A stretch of DNA of 64,000 nucleotides. It comes from Micractinium sp. NFX-FRZ (taxonomy: Eukaryota; Chlorophyta; Trebouxiophyceae; Chlorellales; Chlorellaceae). Both the position numbers and the translations under genes were made by a program. The stretch lies in NCBI GenBank assembly GCA_029339195.1, contig JAPTJF010000116.1, forward strand, positions 62,001-126,000. The letters run 5' to 3'. Every line of letters begins with the position of its first letter. Positions within the stretch are counted from its first letter, which is position 1. The notes under the pieces are model-generated. The model did not search any database. It saw only the letters and a list, made by a program, of their open reading frames with translations, and had not been told where the DNA came from. Below, piece after piece: positions 1-10,721 of the stretch.

Positions 1-68
1 GCCTCACCGGCACTACCCCGCTCCCCCTCCCCCGCCCACCCTTCACCCCACTCGCCCCCCCTTGGCAG

Positions 69-2175
69 GCGGGGTTCACGGGCATCGGCGTGGGCGCTGC
101 CTTTGCTGGGCTGAAGCCCATTGTTGAGTTCATGACCTTCAACTTCTCCATGCAAGCCATCGACCAAATCATCAACAGCGCGGCCAAGCACCACTACATG
201 TCGGCGGGCCAGGTCACCTGCCCCATCGTGTTCCGGGGCGCCAACGGCGCGGCGGCGGGCGTGGCAGCGCAGCACAGCCAGTGCTTTGCCGCGTGGTATA
301 GCTCCGTGCCCGGGCTCAAGGTGAGGGCGGGAGGGGCGGTGAAGGGCAGAAGCCGAGGGGTGGGGCAGGGATGTGCAGCGTGCAGTCAACAGGTAGCGCC
401 GTGCACCCCGTTGCTGCCGAGCGCTCCCCTCCCCCGCGCACCCTGCCTGCATCCTCGTGGGCCGCGCACATGCACCGTCCCCACTTGCCCTCCTGTATGA
501 TCATACCCCACCACCCGCGGCCCCTCCCTCCACCCACCCCTCACCCTACAGCTGCTTGCTCCCCCTACAATGCTGAGGACGCGCCCCCACCCTGAGCTTG
601 GCGCCGCCATTCACATTGCCCGCCACCCTGCCTGCCACTCTCCCCGTCCCCCATCAGGTGATTGCGCCCTACGATGCGGAGGACACGCGCGGCCTGCTGA
701 AGGCGTCCATCCGCGACCCCGACCCCGTTGTGTTCCTGGAGAATGAGATCCTGTATGGCGAGGCCTTCCCCGTGGAGGACAAGGTGCTGGACAAGGACTT
801 CACGCTGCCCATCGGCAAGGCCAAGGTGGGCGGGAGGGCCCAGGGTTGAAGTTGGGGTGGGGCGCTGCTGTTGGGGAAACGAGAGGTGGGCAGCGAGCCG
901 GCACTTCTGGGGCAACAATGGAAAGCCGCGGTAGGGTTTTCATGTAATGGATGGGAGGGCCATGTGGCGGGCCCCCTGTGTGCCCACCCGTCCCGCCCTG
1001 CGCCGCCCTGCCTGCCCGCCCCCGCCCCGCCCCGCAGGTCCAGCGCGCCGGCAGCGACGTCACGCTGGTGTCGTTTGGCAAGATGGTGGGGTACTGCCTC
1101 AAGGCGGCGGAGCTGCTGGAGCAGGAGGGCATTTCGGCAGAGGTGGGGCGGGGCCGGCGGCAGGGATTACCACATTGTGTATGCGGTTCGATTTGCCTGG
1201 TGTATCCCCATCGCAACTCAAACTCAGTTGTGCACCAGATCCTGTGGCGTACAACACCCCACAACGCCCTGCCCTCCCTCTGCCCGCACCCTTTGATGCT
1301 GACATCCCCCCCGCCCTGCCCTGCCCTGCCTCTCCGCAGGTGATCAACCTGCGCACCCTGAAGCCCATCGACCGCGCCACGATTGCGGCGAGCGTGCGCA
1401 AGACGCACCGCGTCGTGTCGGTGGAGGAGGGGTGGCCGCAGCACGGCGTGGGCTCGGGTGCGCGGGGCGGGGCGGGGCGGCACGGCGTGCGTGCCTGAGG
1501 CATGAATGCGCGGGGTGTGTTCTGGGCAGGACGGGGCGCTGTGGGGTGCCTGCTTGTTGCCTGGCAGGCTGGGGTGTCCTGGTCCCGGGGTAGAGGGTGG
1601 CTGGGCCCATGTGCGTGTGAGGGTGGGGGTGAGGTGGGTCTGGGCCAGTTGGCGGCAGAGGTGCTGTGCAGCATGGTGAAGTGGAGCGGGAGAGGGGGCC
1701 TGGACAGCCTGCTGCCTGCTGGGCGGCCCGCTGTTTCTGAATGTGCCCCGTCTGCCTGAGCAGCCCCCACTCTGCCCCTGCTGCTGTTTCACACTGGTCT
1801 GCAACACCCCGTGTGTGTGCGCTCTACCCGACACCTTTCACCTGCCCGCCGGAGTCTCCCAACAACCCACCATCACCCCACCCTGCCCTCCCTTCCTCTG
1901 CATGGAGTGTGGCGCTTGCCACTTCTTTGAGGAGTGGTTTGGCACTGCTAAGGATGGCTGCCTCATATGCTCGCCTGCCTTCCCTCAAATCCACCCTCCG
2001 TGTTGCAGAGATCATGGCGATCGCCATTGAGGAGTGCTTTGATGAGCTGGATGCGCCCCCGGAGCGCGTGACGGGCGCGGAGGTGCCCATGCCGTATGCC
2101 CAGAACCTGGAGGCGGCGGCGCTGCCGCAGGTCGACCACGTGGTGGCCACCGTCAAGCGCATGATGGGCAAGTGA
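69..2175 (+). CDS. PDHB: Pyruvate dehydrogenase E1 component subunit beta, mitochondrial type (5' end outside window)
   Basis: E1 beta pairs with E1 alpha in the thiamine-diphosphate-dependent decarboxylation of pyruvate to acetyl-CoA in the mitochondrial matrix. Visible exons are 69-320, 658-825, 1038-1142, 1340-1457 and 2009-2175. Joined, they read in one frame from [17 protein letters not shown] to VKRMMGK and stop TGA at 2173. Segments typical of the mitochondrial rather than the plastid paralogue include [61 protein letters not shown] and [12 protein letters not shown]. The N-terminal presequence and first exons lie left of the window, so the gene is partial here. Introns 1 and 4 each hold a decayed copy of the next exon's start (see findings). 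A TGTAA motif follows at 2424. The family assignment is near certain; the mitochondrial location is inferred from similarity because the targeting peptide is not visible. Confidence 0.95.
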
Positions 2176-2423
2176 TGCGCCTCTGAGCAGGAGACGCATC
2201 GCTGCACAGCTTGCTGTTTAGGTTTAGTTGGGCTGCCGCCCAGCTGGCAGCAGACTGGGACTTGCAGCGGCAGGCAGCGGCCTGAGGCCTTTTGCCGCCG
2301 CTGCCGCCGCCGACGCCGTGTGTGCGCGCTGACCTCTCATCTATTCCTTGCCCGTTCAACATTCTGCCCCGCCCCGATTTCTTCCCCTCATGTCTACGCC
2401 CTTCTCTCTGTTGTCTGTGACAC

Positions 2424-2428
2424 TGTAA
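2424..2428 (+). terminator. Putative poly(A) signal TGTAA for the PDHB gene
   Basis: TGTAA lies about 250 nt after the PDHB stop. This is the usual green algal polyadenylation motif. It ends only 25 bp before the start codon chosen for the next gene. Confidence 0.5.
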
Positions 2429-2452
2429 GCACTTGCTAGCACGGGCAACGGC

Positions 2453-4563
2453 ATGTCGGGCGATGTCCCCCCAGCAGACCGGCTGGTGATAAGCTTCCGC
2501 GCCCTGTGAGTACAGATCACGTCGCGCGATGGTGAATCATGATGCACTGAAGCCTGCAGCCAACACATGAGGCAGCCGGCCTTCCACTCTCCCAAACTCT
2601 CCCTCGCTTGCTGCAGGGAGCGGGCCCAGCACACTATTGAGGTTAGGACACAGCTGCGGAAGCATGCCGAGTCGCCGATGGAGCGTATCACGCTGGCTGT
2701 CTGCTGTCTCACCAGCTGCCGCCGCCGCTGCCGCCACGCTGCCACTGCCTGCTCAGTTCACAGTTTAGTGTTGCCTTGCACACACACACGCACACAAGCA
2801 TACTTGCGCGTTCATGCCTGTTGTGCACCCTGCATTGCGGCCATACCGCAGGATTTCGTGCAGACCTACCTTCCGCTGCACGGCCTGGACCCGCTCAAGG
2901 CAGGTGTCGCCCATGCAACCCCGGGGGGGTCCTGGGCCGCCCCCCTGCATGCCTCTGAGCTGCCTTCCCCCCCGGAAGGCGTGGATGCATCGCGTGCGAA
3001 CAGCACCAAAAGGGATCCTCCCACAGCCGCAGCCACCTACCTCCCGCATTAGCATGCATCGCCTGCCAGCTGTTGGCCTGGTGTCAAACACCGCTGCCGC
3101 CCCGCCTGCCCCACCCGCCCTGCCAGCAGGATTTCCTGGCCTGGTGGCACCTGCTGGTGTACGTGGAGGGTGAGTGTGCTGAGGGGAGGAGCATGCAACA
3201 GCCTGGGGACGTTCAGTTGGGACGTGCCACACCTCCCGGCCCAGTGAGGCCCAGCGTGCTGTGCCGCCGACCAAGCCCTTTGACCCTACCTCCCATGCAG
3301 GTGCCATCTATCAGGCGGATGAAGACAATGAACAAGCAGCAGGAAGCGGCGCTGAGCAGCCGGGCAGCGCAGGTAGGGAGGGCGGGCAGAGCATTGGGCC
3401 CAGCGTACCAGCAGTGCAAGCCCCTGATGGTGTGCCAGCATGCAAGCGTGAGCTGCCTGCCCGCCCTCTGCTGACACATGCTGTGCCAACGGTGCACCCC
3501 TATCCTGCACAGGGCTGGAGGCGGTGCAGGCGGTGCTGCGGGAGCGGGGGCTGCTGACGCCCGGGGTTCAGGCAGAGCTGGCGGCGGGGCAGCGGTACTG
3601 GGCAGAGGAGCGGCGGCTGTGCTCCCTGATGCGGGCCCACCCCACGGTGCCACCAGAGGGGCATGCTGGCAGCTGCGGGTTTGAGCTGAATTTAGTGCTG
3701 GCGACATCGGAAGCAAAATCATTTGACTACCGGTGGGTCAGGAGGGCACGGGGTGGGAGTTGGGAGGCTGACAGGCTGGCTGCCCTGTGCATGCGGGCTG
3801 CCGTGCCATGTGGTGCGCACCGGTTCGCCTGCCTGATCTTGCCTTCTTTCCTCTCTCCCTCGATCAAATTTCTGCTTCGATTGCCTGGCCATGATCTTGT
3901 ACGGCTGAACTCCCTGCCAACTGCCCCATGCTTTGCAGGCTGCTGCACCACCTGGTGTATGCCCTGCGGAAGGCGGAGCCTGATGCAGCGCTGCTGGCAT
4001 TCCTGCGTGCCGACGAGCTGCTGGTGGACATTGGTGAGAAGGGAGGGGAAGGGGCAGCCGGGGGTGGGGCTGGTAGTGTGCGAGTGGTACCAACGTGGTG
4101 CGGGTGGGCGGCTGAAGTGTGGCGCTCCCGCACGCTTTGGTGGTGGCGCCACTTTGCCCTGCTGGTTTGGCGCGGTTACTCAGGGCCTTTTCTCCCCACA
4201 TACTGACTGCCCACGCCTCCTTCCCCCTCCCCCCCGTGCCCGCCCGCCTCCCCCCACCTCCCCCCAGGCGACGACTGCCTGGACTACGAGGACGACATCT
4301 GCGCCGGGGGAGGGGGATCCTTCAACCTCCTGCGCTGCTACGTGCACCTGTACGGCCGGGGCGCACCCGTGCACCTGGCCAACCGAATCGGCGAGCTGGA
4401 GGCGGCGAGGGAGGCGCTGCTGGGGGCACTGCCGCCGGAGCAGCAGCGGCACGTGAAGCGGCGGCAAGTGGAGGCGGCAGACGACGAGGGCGAGGGGGCG
4501 CTGCGGTGGCAGGTGCCGCCGCTGGTGCTGGATGAGGCAGCCTTCCGGCAACAGTTTGGTTGA
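2453..4563 (+). CDS. Conserved green-lineage protein of unknown function with an acidic DDxxDYEDD motif
   Basis: Eight exons (2453-2505, 2617-2641, 2852-2899, 3130-3169, 3301-3372, 3513-3732, 3939-4033, 4268-4563) join in phase into a 282-residue soluble protein starting MSGDVPPADRLVISFRALE. The second half contains EAKSFDYRLLHHLVYAL, then LRADELLVDIGDDCLDYEDD, then SFNLLRCYVHLYGRGAP and a charged C-terminal helix region. I believe plants have uncharacterised proteins with the same KSFDYR and DDxxDYEDD blocks, but this is from memory. The acid-rich motif recalls metal-binding sites of isoprenoid synthases, yet nothing else supports that enzyme class. The intron after 2899 appears to use a GC donor, because only that junction keeps the frame. 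The first two exons are short, so the start is less certain than the 3' half. No signal peptide or membrane segment is seen. Confidence 0.75.
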
Positions 4564-5109
4564 GGAGAGGAGGAGTTACACATGCCTCACAAGCCTGCCC
4601 ACGGCAGCGGAGCCGGCTTGCGCAGCAGGCTCCTGCCGTGGGTGGGCAGGCCGCTAGTAAGAGGTGGTCGACTGGTGCTGCTGCACTTGTCTCGTTTGTT
4701 GCTGGCTAGGCGCTGTGACATGAGCACCGAAGGGGGAGTGATGAAAGGCGGAAGTGCGCAAATGCAAAGAGGGCAGCCCGTGGCGGGCGGGTGGAAGAGG
4801 GGGGGTGAGTTGCAAAGGAGCAGAGCAGGACAGAGAGCAGCACGGCGGGGTGTCAAGTGTGGAGCACAGAGGGCTGGTGCTTGACAGGTAATACAGTACG
4901 GGAGTTCCTGCCACTAGGAGATTGGAGAGGAGGTGGGAGATGGGGGTGTTGCTGCGGCTGCACAGGACACAGGACTGACAGGGCTGCACGCACGACGGGG
5001 CAGGGTGCACTGTGGCAGGAGGGTGCAGCACTGCCATGCCGCGTAGACGTGCACACACATTTGGTTGGTTCAGAGGGGGATCACGGGGGCCCGGGGGGGC
5101 AGCGGTGGC
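4564..5109. other. Convergent intergenic region, no gene seen
   Basis: This stretch lies between the stop codons of two convergent genes and should hold both 3' UTRs. A minus-strand TGTAA is at 4580-4576. I see no supported open frame or RNA gene. Confidence 0.6.
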
Positions 5110-8100
5110 TCAAATGTGCGCTGTCACCGAGTAGGCGCCGCGCGGGGCAGGCGTGCTGGCGTTGCCCCCGCCTGGGGAGAGGACCTTGTAGGCGCCGGCC
5201 GGCCCCGCCTCGTCGCCCTTCAGGCTGCCGCGGGATCCGCCCATGCTGCTGGTCCTGGACCTGGGGGCAGCATCGGGAGGGGGAATGCCGGCAACATTTC
5301 GAGCCAATGCAGGCACTAGCCATGCGTGGGTTGCCAGACACGCACTTGCTGTGCCTCCCAACGCGCCACCCCCCTACCCACCTGCACAGCAGATGACTTC
5401 CGTGGGAAAAGCTCGTTTCCCACCGTCCCGCCTGGCTGCCTTCCCTCATGCCCCCACCCTGTGCCAAACTCATCTCTTGCTCTACCTCCTGACCACCCAC
5501 CCAAAACTTCTCCAAGCACCCCTTGCAGCGACTCGCCTGTCGGGAAGAGCCTGTTGCTGTTGCACTGGCCCGCTACTACTGCCCCCACGCCAGGCCCACC
5601 CTTGGTCTCCCTACCAGCGCCGTCCCTCTCTCGCGTGCCAGCACCCACCTGCTGGACTTGCGGCGTATGACCTTGAGGAACAGCTGGTCGGCTTGCAGCA
5701 GCACGTAGTCCTGGGCAGACTCCATGCAGCCCAGCAGGGCTCCACAGAACAGGCCCGCCACGCCAAACAGCACCCACACCGCCGCCTCGCTGGCGGTGTT
5801 GGCCAGGTCGGCCAGGGAGGCCACGCTGGGGGCGGTGCACACGCAGGAGGTGCTCTCGGTGAAGGGGTAGAGCGCCAGGTTGAGGCAGGCGGCTGCAAGG
5901 GGGCGGAGTGTGCGGCAGGCAGGCCGGGAGCAGGCGGGTGCACGGTGAAGGGCCAGGGCGGGGCAGCACAAGTGTGGCAGGAGTACCGCAGGGCCGGGGG
6001 GCGGCTAAGCAGGGGAAGGGGCACATCGACCAGAGGGTACGTCGCACCGCCAGATGCAGCCCAAACCAGGCCAGGGCGGCGCACTGCTTTGCTCGCCACG
6101 GCCCCACTCTGCCCCGGTCCTGCCGACCCCCATCTTCAAGCAGCGCACCCGAGGGGCACAGGCCGTTGGTCTGCCAGACGGCATAGGCATTGCTGATGGA
6201 GGTGAAGTTGTGGGCGTAGCTCTCCAGGGAGGCCAGGCCCGCGGCCAGGGTGGTGCCCAGCAGAGTGGCGGGGGCCGCAGGGGCGGCGGCCGTGGACCGC
6301 AACTTGCGCTGCCGCACGTTGGCTGCAGCAGGGCAGGGAGGCGGAGGGGCAGCGAGCAGGGCTTGCTTGGACATGCTACTCGGGCTGAAGGGAGGCAGGG
6401 GGGCGGCGTGACATGCTTGCCTGCACATGCTGCTGGGCCTGGACCAAAGGATGCGGCTCGCGCCCGCCTGGCACCCCGACCACAGCATGCACTAGCTGAC
6501 TTTAGTGACCCCAGGCGCAGTGCGCACTTGTGTTCCCCGCGGTGGGGTTGGGCTCCTTTGCGGCATTAGCAGCCGGCTGCTTGGGGGCTGCTGCTACCAG
6601 CTTGGGGGGTGGCGACAGCACAGCCTTTGGCACGACCGGGGGCGGGGATGCCACGGGCTTTGGCTCGGCTGGGGCCGAAGCCACCACAGCCTTGGCAGGG
6701 GGCGACGACTTAGGGGGCGGAGATGCAAGTTTGGGAGGAGGGGATGGCAGCACCTCAGGGGGCGGTGGGGACGCAGCCTTGGGGGGCGGCGAAGGCACGA
6801 CCTCGGGGGGCGGGGATGCCAGAGGCGGGGACAGCACCACGGGTGGCGGGGAAGCAGGCTGCTCGGGCGGGGGCGAGAGTGGGGCGGGTGCAGGTGCCGC
6901 GGTGGCCGCTGCCACGTCCCCAGGGAGGGTGGGTGCTGTGCCGGGTGCCCCTGCTGGCGTGGCGGCCACGGTAGCTGCAGCGCAGGGCAGTGAGGGGCAG
7001 GGAGCAGGGATGAGAACGGTGCATTTGGGCGAGGGTAAAGCTCCAGCCCGTGGCCATGGCTCCTGCACCGGCGGGCGCACGACCAGGGGCTCCCTGCGCC
7101 CTGCAGACTCACCGTTGCCACCTGTTGCGCTCACGATGGCCGCGCTGAAGCTGCCCAGTGCCTGGGTGTACTGAGTGCCCAGCGCGTCCAGGCTGGCAAT
7201 GCTGGCCGAGGCGGTGGTGGCGCCCTGCAGTGCACCAGGGGCGGATGGATGCGGTCAGAGGTCGGGCCAGATCTGGTGGTGACATGCCCGCCGACTCATC
7301 CCAGTGCTGCTTTCCAGCCTTGTGACCAGGTGCCGACTCCTCACAGTGCATGCATGCACCGTTCCCAGCTTGGCTTGTCCACCCTGGCCCCTGCCCCGCC
7401 CGCCCCTAGGGGCCCCGCCCCAGCATAGGGTTAGCCCCACACCTTCTCCAGCCCCCATGTCTGGGCCGCCCAGCTGGACAGCAGCAGCCCGCTGGCCACG
7501 CTCCACAGGGCCAGCAGCAGCATGAGCAGCACGCCCAGCCAGGAGAGGACGCAGAGGAAGCGGTAGAGATGCGTGCCGTATGGCCCTGGATGTGCAGGGT
7601 GGGGTGGGCAGGCGGGGTCGGTGAGGAAGGCTGTTGCCCGCAGCAAGCAAAGCAGAGGACATCTGCATGGCACGGGGCCAGAATGGAGAGCCTCGTGTCA
7701 GGCGGCCAGCCCACCTTGCCCCAGCCTGGCACCCGTGCAGGTCAGCGCATTGCAGAATGGGTGCTGCGCTCTCGTCCAACACCAACAATCACATGTGCCC
7801 CACAGTCACCGACTCTCCGGCCCCCTCACCGGCCCTCTTCCCCCCGCCTGCCACCCACCTTTGTGGTGCGCATACTTGCCCGCCTTGCGCAGCTTTTGAT
7901 CCAGCCGCACCGACGCCTGCACCGCCAGCAGCAGGCAGGCGGCGCCCGCCACCCCTACGGTGGCCCAAGTGCTGGCCTTGAAGACGCGCATGAAGAGGGG
8001 GAAGCCGGTGGAGGTGTCAGCACCCAGCTCGGCCAGCAGCTTCTCGGCAGCTTCAGCGGCGGGCTGCGCCTTGATGGAGTAAATGGTGAGTCCGCCCACC

Positions 8101-8863
8101 AGCAGGGCCAGCGACAGCAGCGCCAGCCAGGGCACAAACCCCATCACGCGGCCGCAGTGCCTGCAGGGTGGGGCCAGGACGGGTGGGACGCTGGGTGGTG
8201 GCAGGTACAGACGTCCCTGCAGGGGGTGGGTGCTATGCGGCAGAGACGATGAGCACAGCAGCAGCGGCCTGCCGGCTGCACACCCATCCACACCCACTAC
8301 AGGCAATGTCGGTGCTGCAGGCCGGCGGCGGCCTGGCACCCCGCACACACCTCATCCGCGAGCGCATCTTGCTGGGAGACTTTGCGGTGGGTGTTCTGCA
8401 CCGAGAGGGTGTGCAAGCTTGTCAGTCGAGAGGTGGGCGCCCAGGGCAGGCGCGCACACTGGTGCGCTACTGGGAGAGCCCAACCACGCGCGGTACCGGG
8501 CGTCGACATTGCTGCCTGATGGGCAAGCAAGCTGCCGGACAAGACAAGGGCAGGCCAAGGCCAACACCAGGCCAATGTATACTTTACTCTGCAGACTGGG
8601 AACCATCCCTGCACAGAAGCAGCACATGGAGCGCGGCCAGCCCAAGCGCAGCGGCACCGGTTGTGAGCAGGCGGCAGCGGGCTGTCGCCGACTGCCGCCA
8701 CCTGGTGCTTCCCACCCTGCGGCCCTCCCACCCACCTGCTTGACCGGGAGGCAGGCGTGACCTCTCCTGGCTTGGTTGGAGCGGCCTGGCCACTGCCCTG
8801 GCGCCGCAGCGCTTCGGGCGTGAAGACCTCCTGCGCAGTGGGGCCCGCACGCTCCTGAAACAT
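5110..8863 (-). CDS. Multi-pass membrane protein with an SPPP-rich loop, unknown function
   Basis: Nine exons on the minus strand (8863-8736, 8395-8351, 8160-7859, 7585-7443, 7224-7113, 6974-6528, 6322-6149, 5892-5649, 5260-5110) give an in-frame 581-residue protein. The basic N-terminus (MFQERAGPTAQEVF, then SKMRSRMRHCGR) is followed by hydrophobic segments FVPWLALLSLALLVGGLTIY, TWATVGVAGAACLLLAVQ and VLLMLLLALWSVASGLLL. A long loop follows, with about 100 residues rich in SPPP, PSPPPK and ASPPP units. Next come an NGLCPS and TSCVCTAPS cysteine-containing segment and a fourth hydrophobic stretch, VWVLFGVAGLFCGALLGC. The C-terminal tail is polar and Ser/Gly-rich. SPPP runs resemble algal cell-wall glycoproteins, so this loop may face the wall or the lumen; that is an inference. 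I do not recognise a named family. It shares a divergent promoter region with UBL5. Confidence 0.75.
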
Positions 8864-9297
8864 GTTTACGTTGCCTAGCTGCGTGCGATCAGGCTGAGGA
8901 GCTTGTAAGCCAGTTCAAGTTTTGTTTTGGGCGGCCACGTCGGCAGCTTGCTTCTTTTCCCGAGCGATGCCAGGCGTTGCCACCGGCTGTATAACGTCTG
9001 CAATATCATCGGTGACCTTACAGCCCTGATCAGCTTCCATTAGAGGCAGTGCCGTCTCGAGAGGCACACACTGACAGAGCCTCCGCCCAGGCGCCGCATC
9101 AGGCAGGCATTCGGAGGGCAGGGATTGCTGTGCAGCTGTCAGGGAGCGCTATCCCGCCTGGCATGTGGCAGCGGCACTGCATGTGCACGCCACCGCCGCC
9201 GCCACCCCCAGCGCACCTGTTTCCTCTCCTCCCCCTGCAGATCCTTTTCCCTGGTATTGGCTGCCGGTATTGAAGGTGGTGAGGGGTGGAACAGCAG
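8864..9297. promoter_or_regulatory. Divergent promoter region between the membrane protein gene and UBL5
   Basis: The two start codons face away from each other across 434 bp, so both promoters and 5' UTRs must lie here, apart from any 5' UTR introns. No clear TATA box or repeated element stands out. Confidence 0.5.
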
Positions 9298-10359
9298 ATG
9301 ATCGAGGTGGTGCTGAATGACCGCCTGGGCAAGAAGGTGGGCGTCCCCAAGTGGTGGTGTCGGCCGGCTGCTGAGTTCGCCGTGCCACCAACTCGGCCTT
9401 CATGCATGGCAGTAAATTGCTGCCTGCTGAATGGAAGTGCCCAGTATTGCGTCTTGTGGCACACCTCTCACCTTGGTGGGGTCTGCCTCCCCGCCTGAAG
9501 CTGGCGTGTCGTGCCTGCCCTGCCCTGCCCCACCCCACCCCACCCCATGTAGATCCGGGTCAAGTGCAATGAGGATGACACTATTGGAGACCTGAAGAAG
9601 ATGGTGGCAGCACAGACAGGTAGGGGGCAGCCGCTGGAGAAGGGAGGACAGGTTGGCGGGCTGGCTTGAGGGTGACAGGGGTGGCGCTACGGCAGCATAC
9701 TGGCTGCTCCACCTCTCTGGCACTGGTTGTCCAGTACAGCTGCTGTCTGAACTGAACCCGTGCTGCACTCGTGTGCAGGCACGCGGCCAGAGAAGATCCG
9801 CATCCAGAAGTGGTACACAGGTGGGGTGGGGTTGGGGCATGCGGTGGATTGGACGTCGTGCAGCACCTGGGTGCTGGCAGCACGCGTGAGTTCAACATTG
9901 CCCTCCTGCCGGACCTGCTGGGCATGCTGGGCCTGCTGGGCTGGGCCTGCGTGATTGCTTGCACTGTCAGCGTGCGCCCCGCCTCACTCCGCCCTCACCT
10001 GTGTGCCTCTGGTGCAGTTTACAAGGACCACATCACGCTGAGCGACTACGAGGTGAGGGGGGCCATGGGTGTCCTGCCGGGAGGGCTGCGTGTGAACCCG
10101 GATGCGCACCTGCCACCTTCTTGTTCTCTTGGCTTGCCTTCTGATGCACTTTCTTCTCTGCCCTTCCCCCCGGCTGCCTGTAATTTCCTTGAAGATCCAC
10201 GACGGAATGGGGTGAGTGAACTGCCGCCGCGGTTGCTTTCTACAATTGACAGCTGTGTGTGCATCCTGGGGAGCGCCTGCAGGGGGCTGCAGGAATGCCC
10301 TCTTGTTCAACGCTGCCCTATTTGTTTTCGCCTGCAGCCTGGAGCTCTACTACAACTAG
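9298..10359 (+). CDS. UBL5: Ubiquitin-like protein 5 (Hub1)
   Basis: UBL5/Hub1 is a non-conjugated ubiquitin-like modifier that binds spliceosomal proteins and affects use of weak 5' splice sites. Six exons (9298-9336, 9553-9619, 9779-9820, 10018-10052, 10195-10211, 10338-10359) encode exactly 73 residues, the family's standard length. Hallmarks are [13 protein letters not shown] at the start, [28 protein letters not shown], and the C-terminal LELYYN with the double tyrosine in place of ubiquitin's diglycine. Exon 5 is only 17 nt. The in-frame codon just upstream of the chosen ATG is not ATG, which supports this start. A TGTAA poly(A) motif is at 10565. The identification is essentially certain. 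Confidence 0.97.
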
Positions 10360-10721
10360 GCGGCGTCAGCAACATTTTGCTTGGGCCGCAGCAATGCACC
10401 CTGCGCTTGCAGCCTAGCGGCATGCTCACGCTGGCTCCTGCTGCTGCCATCTTGGCACGGATCGCTATCGACTTCGTTGCTTGACCCCCAACTCCTTCGA
10501 CCCCTGCCGACCTTCATGTCAGGCACTCCCTGCCAATCTGATGACCTCTTTTGTGCTATGTTGTTGTAAGCATCGCCATCCAGGCAGAAGTTTCTGACTC
10601 AAGGCTACATTTATAACACGGCTAAGGCAGTGCTGCTTTGGCAGTAATGCACAGGAGGACAAGCAGAGGCAGGGCAGGGGAGACGAGACAGCAGTGCAGG
10701 GTTCAAATGCCTTTGGCTGTT
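10360..10721. other. Convergent intergenic region between UBL5 and the expansin-FAS1 gene
   Basis: About 360 bp holding the two 3' UTRs. Apart from the TGTAA at 10565, I see no further feature. Confidence 0.55.
10565..10569 (+). terminator. Putative poly(A) signal TGTAA for UBL5
   Basis: TGTAA lies about 205 nt downstream of the UBL5 stop codon, in the convergent region shared with the expansin-FAS1 gene. Confidence 0.5.

Noticed and set aside
6502..7134. Pro-rich SPPP frame considered as a separate cell-wall protein gene
   Set aside because: Splice sites on both sides join it in phase to exons encoding transmembrane segments, so it is an internal loop of the larger gene.
9286..9297. Upstream in-frame start for UBL5
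   Set aside because: The codon there is GTG. The ATG at 9298 gives the exact 73-residue family length.
10695..10712. GGTTCAAATGCC as a possible tRNA B box
   Set aside because: No cloverleaf could be formed upstream, and it lies in the 3' UTR region.
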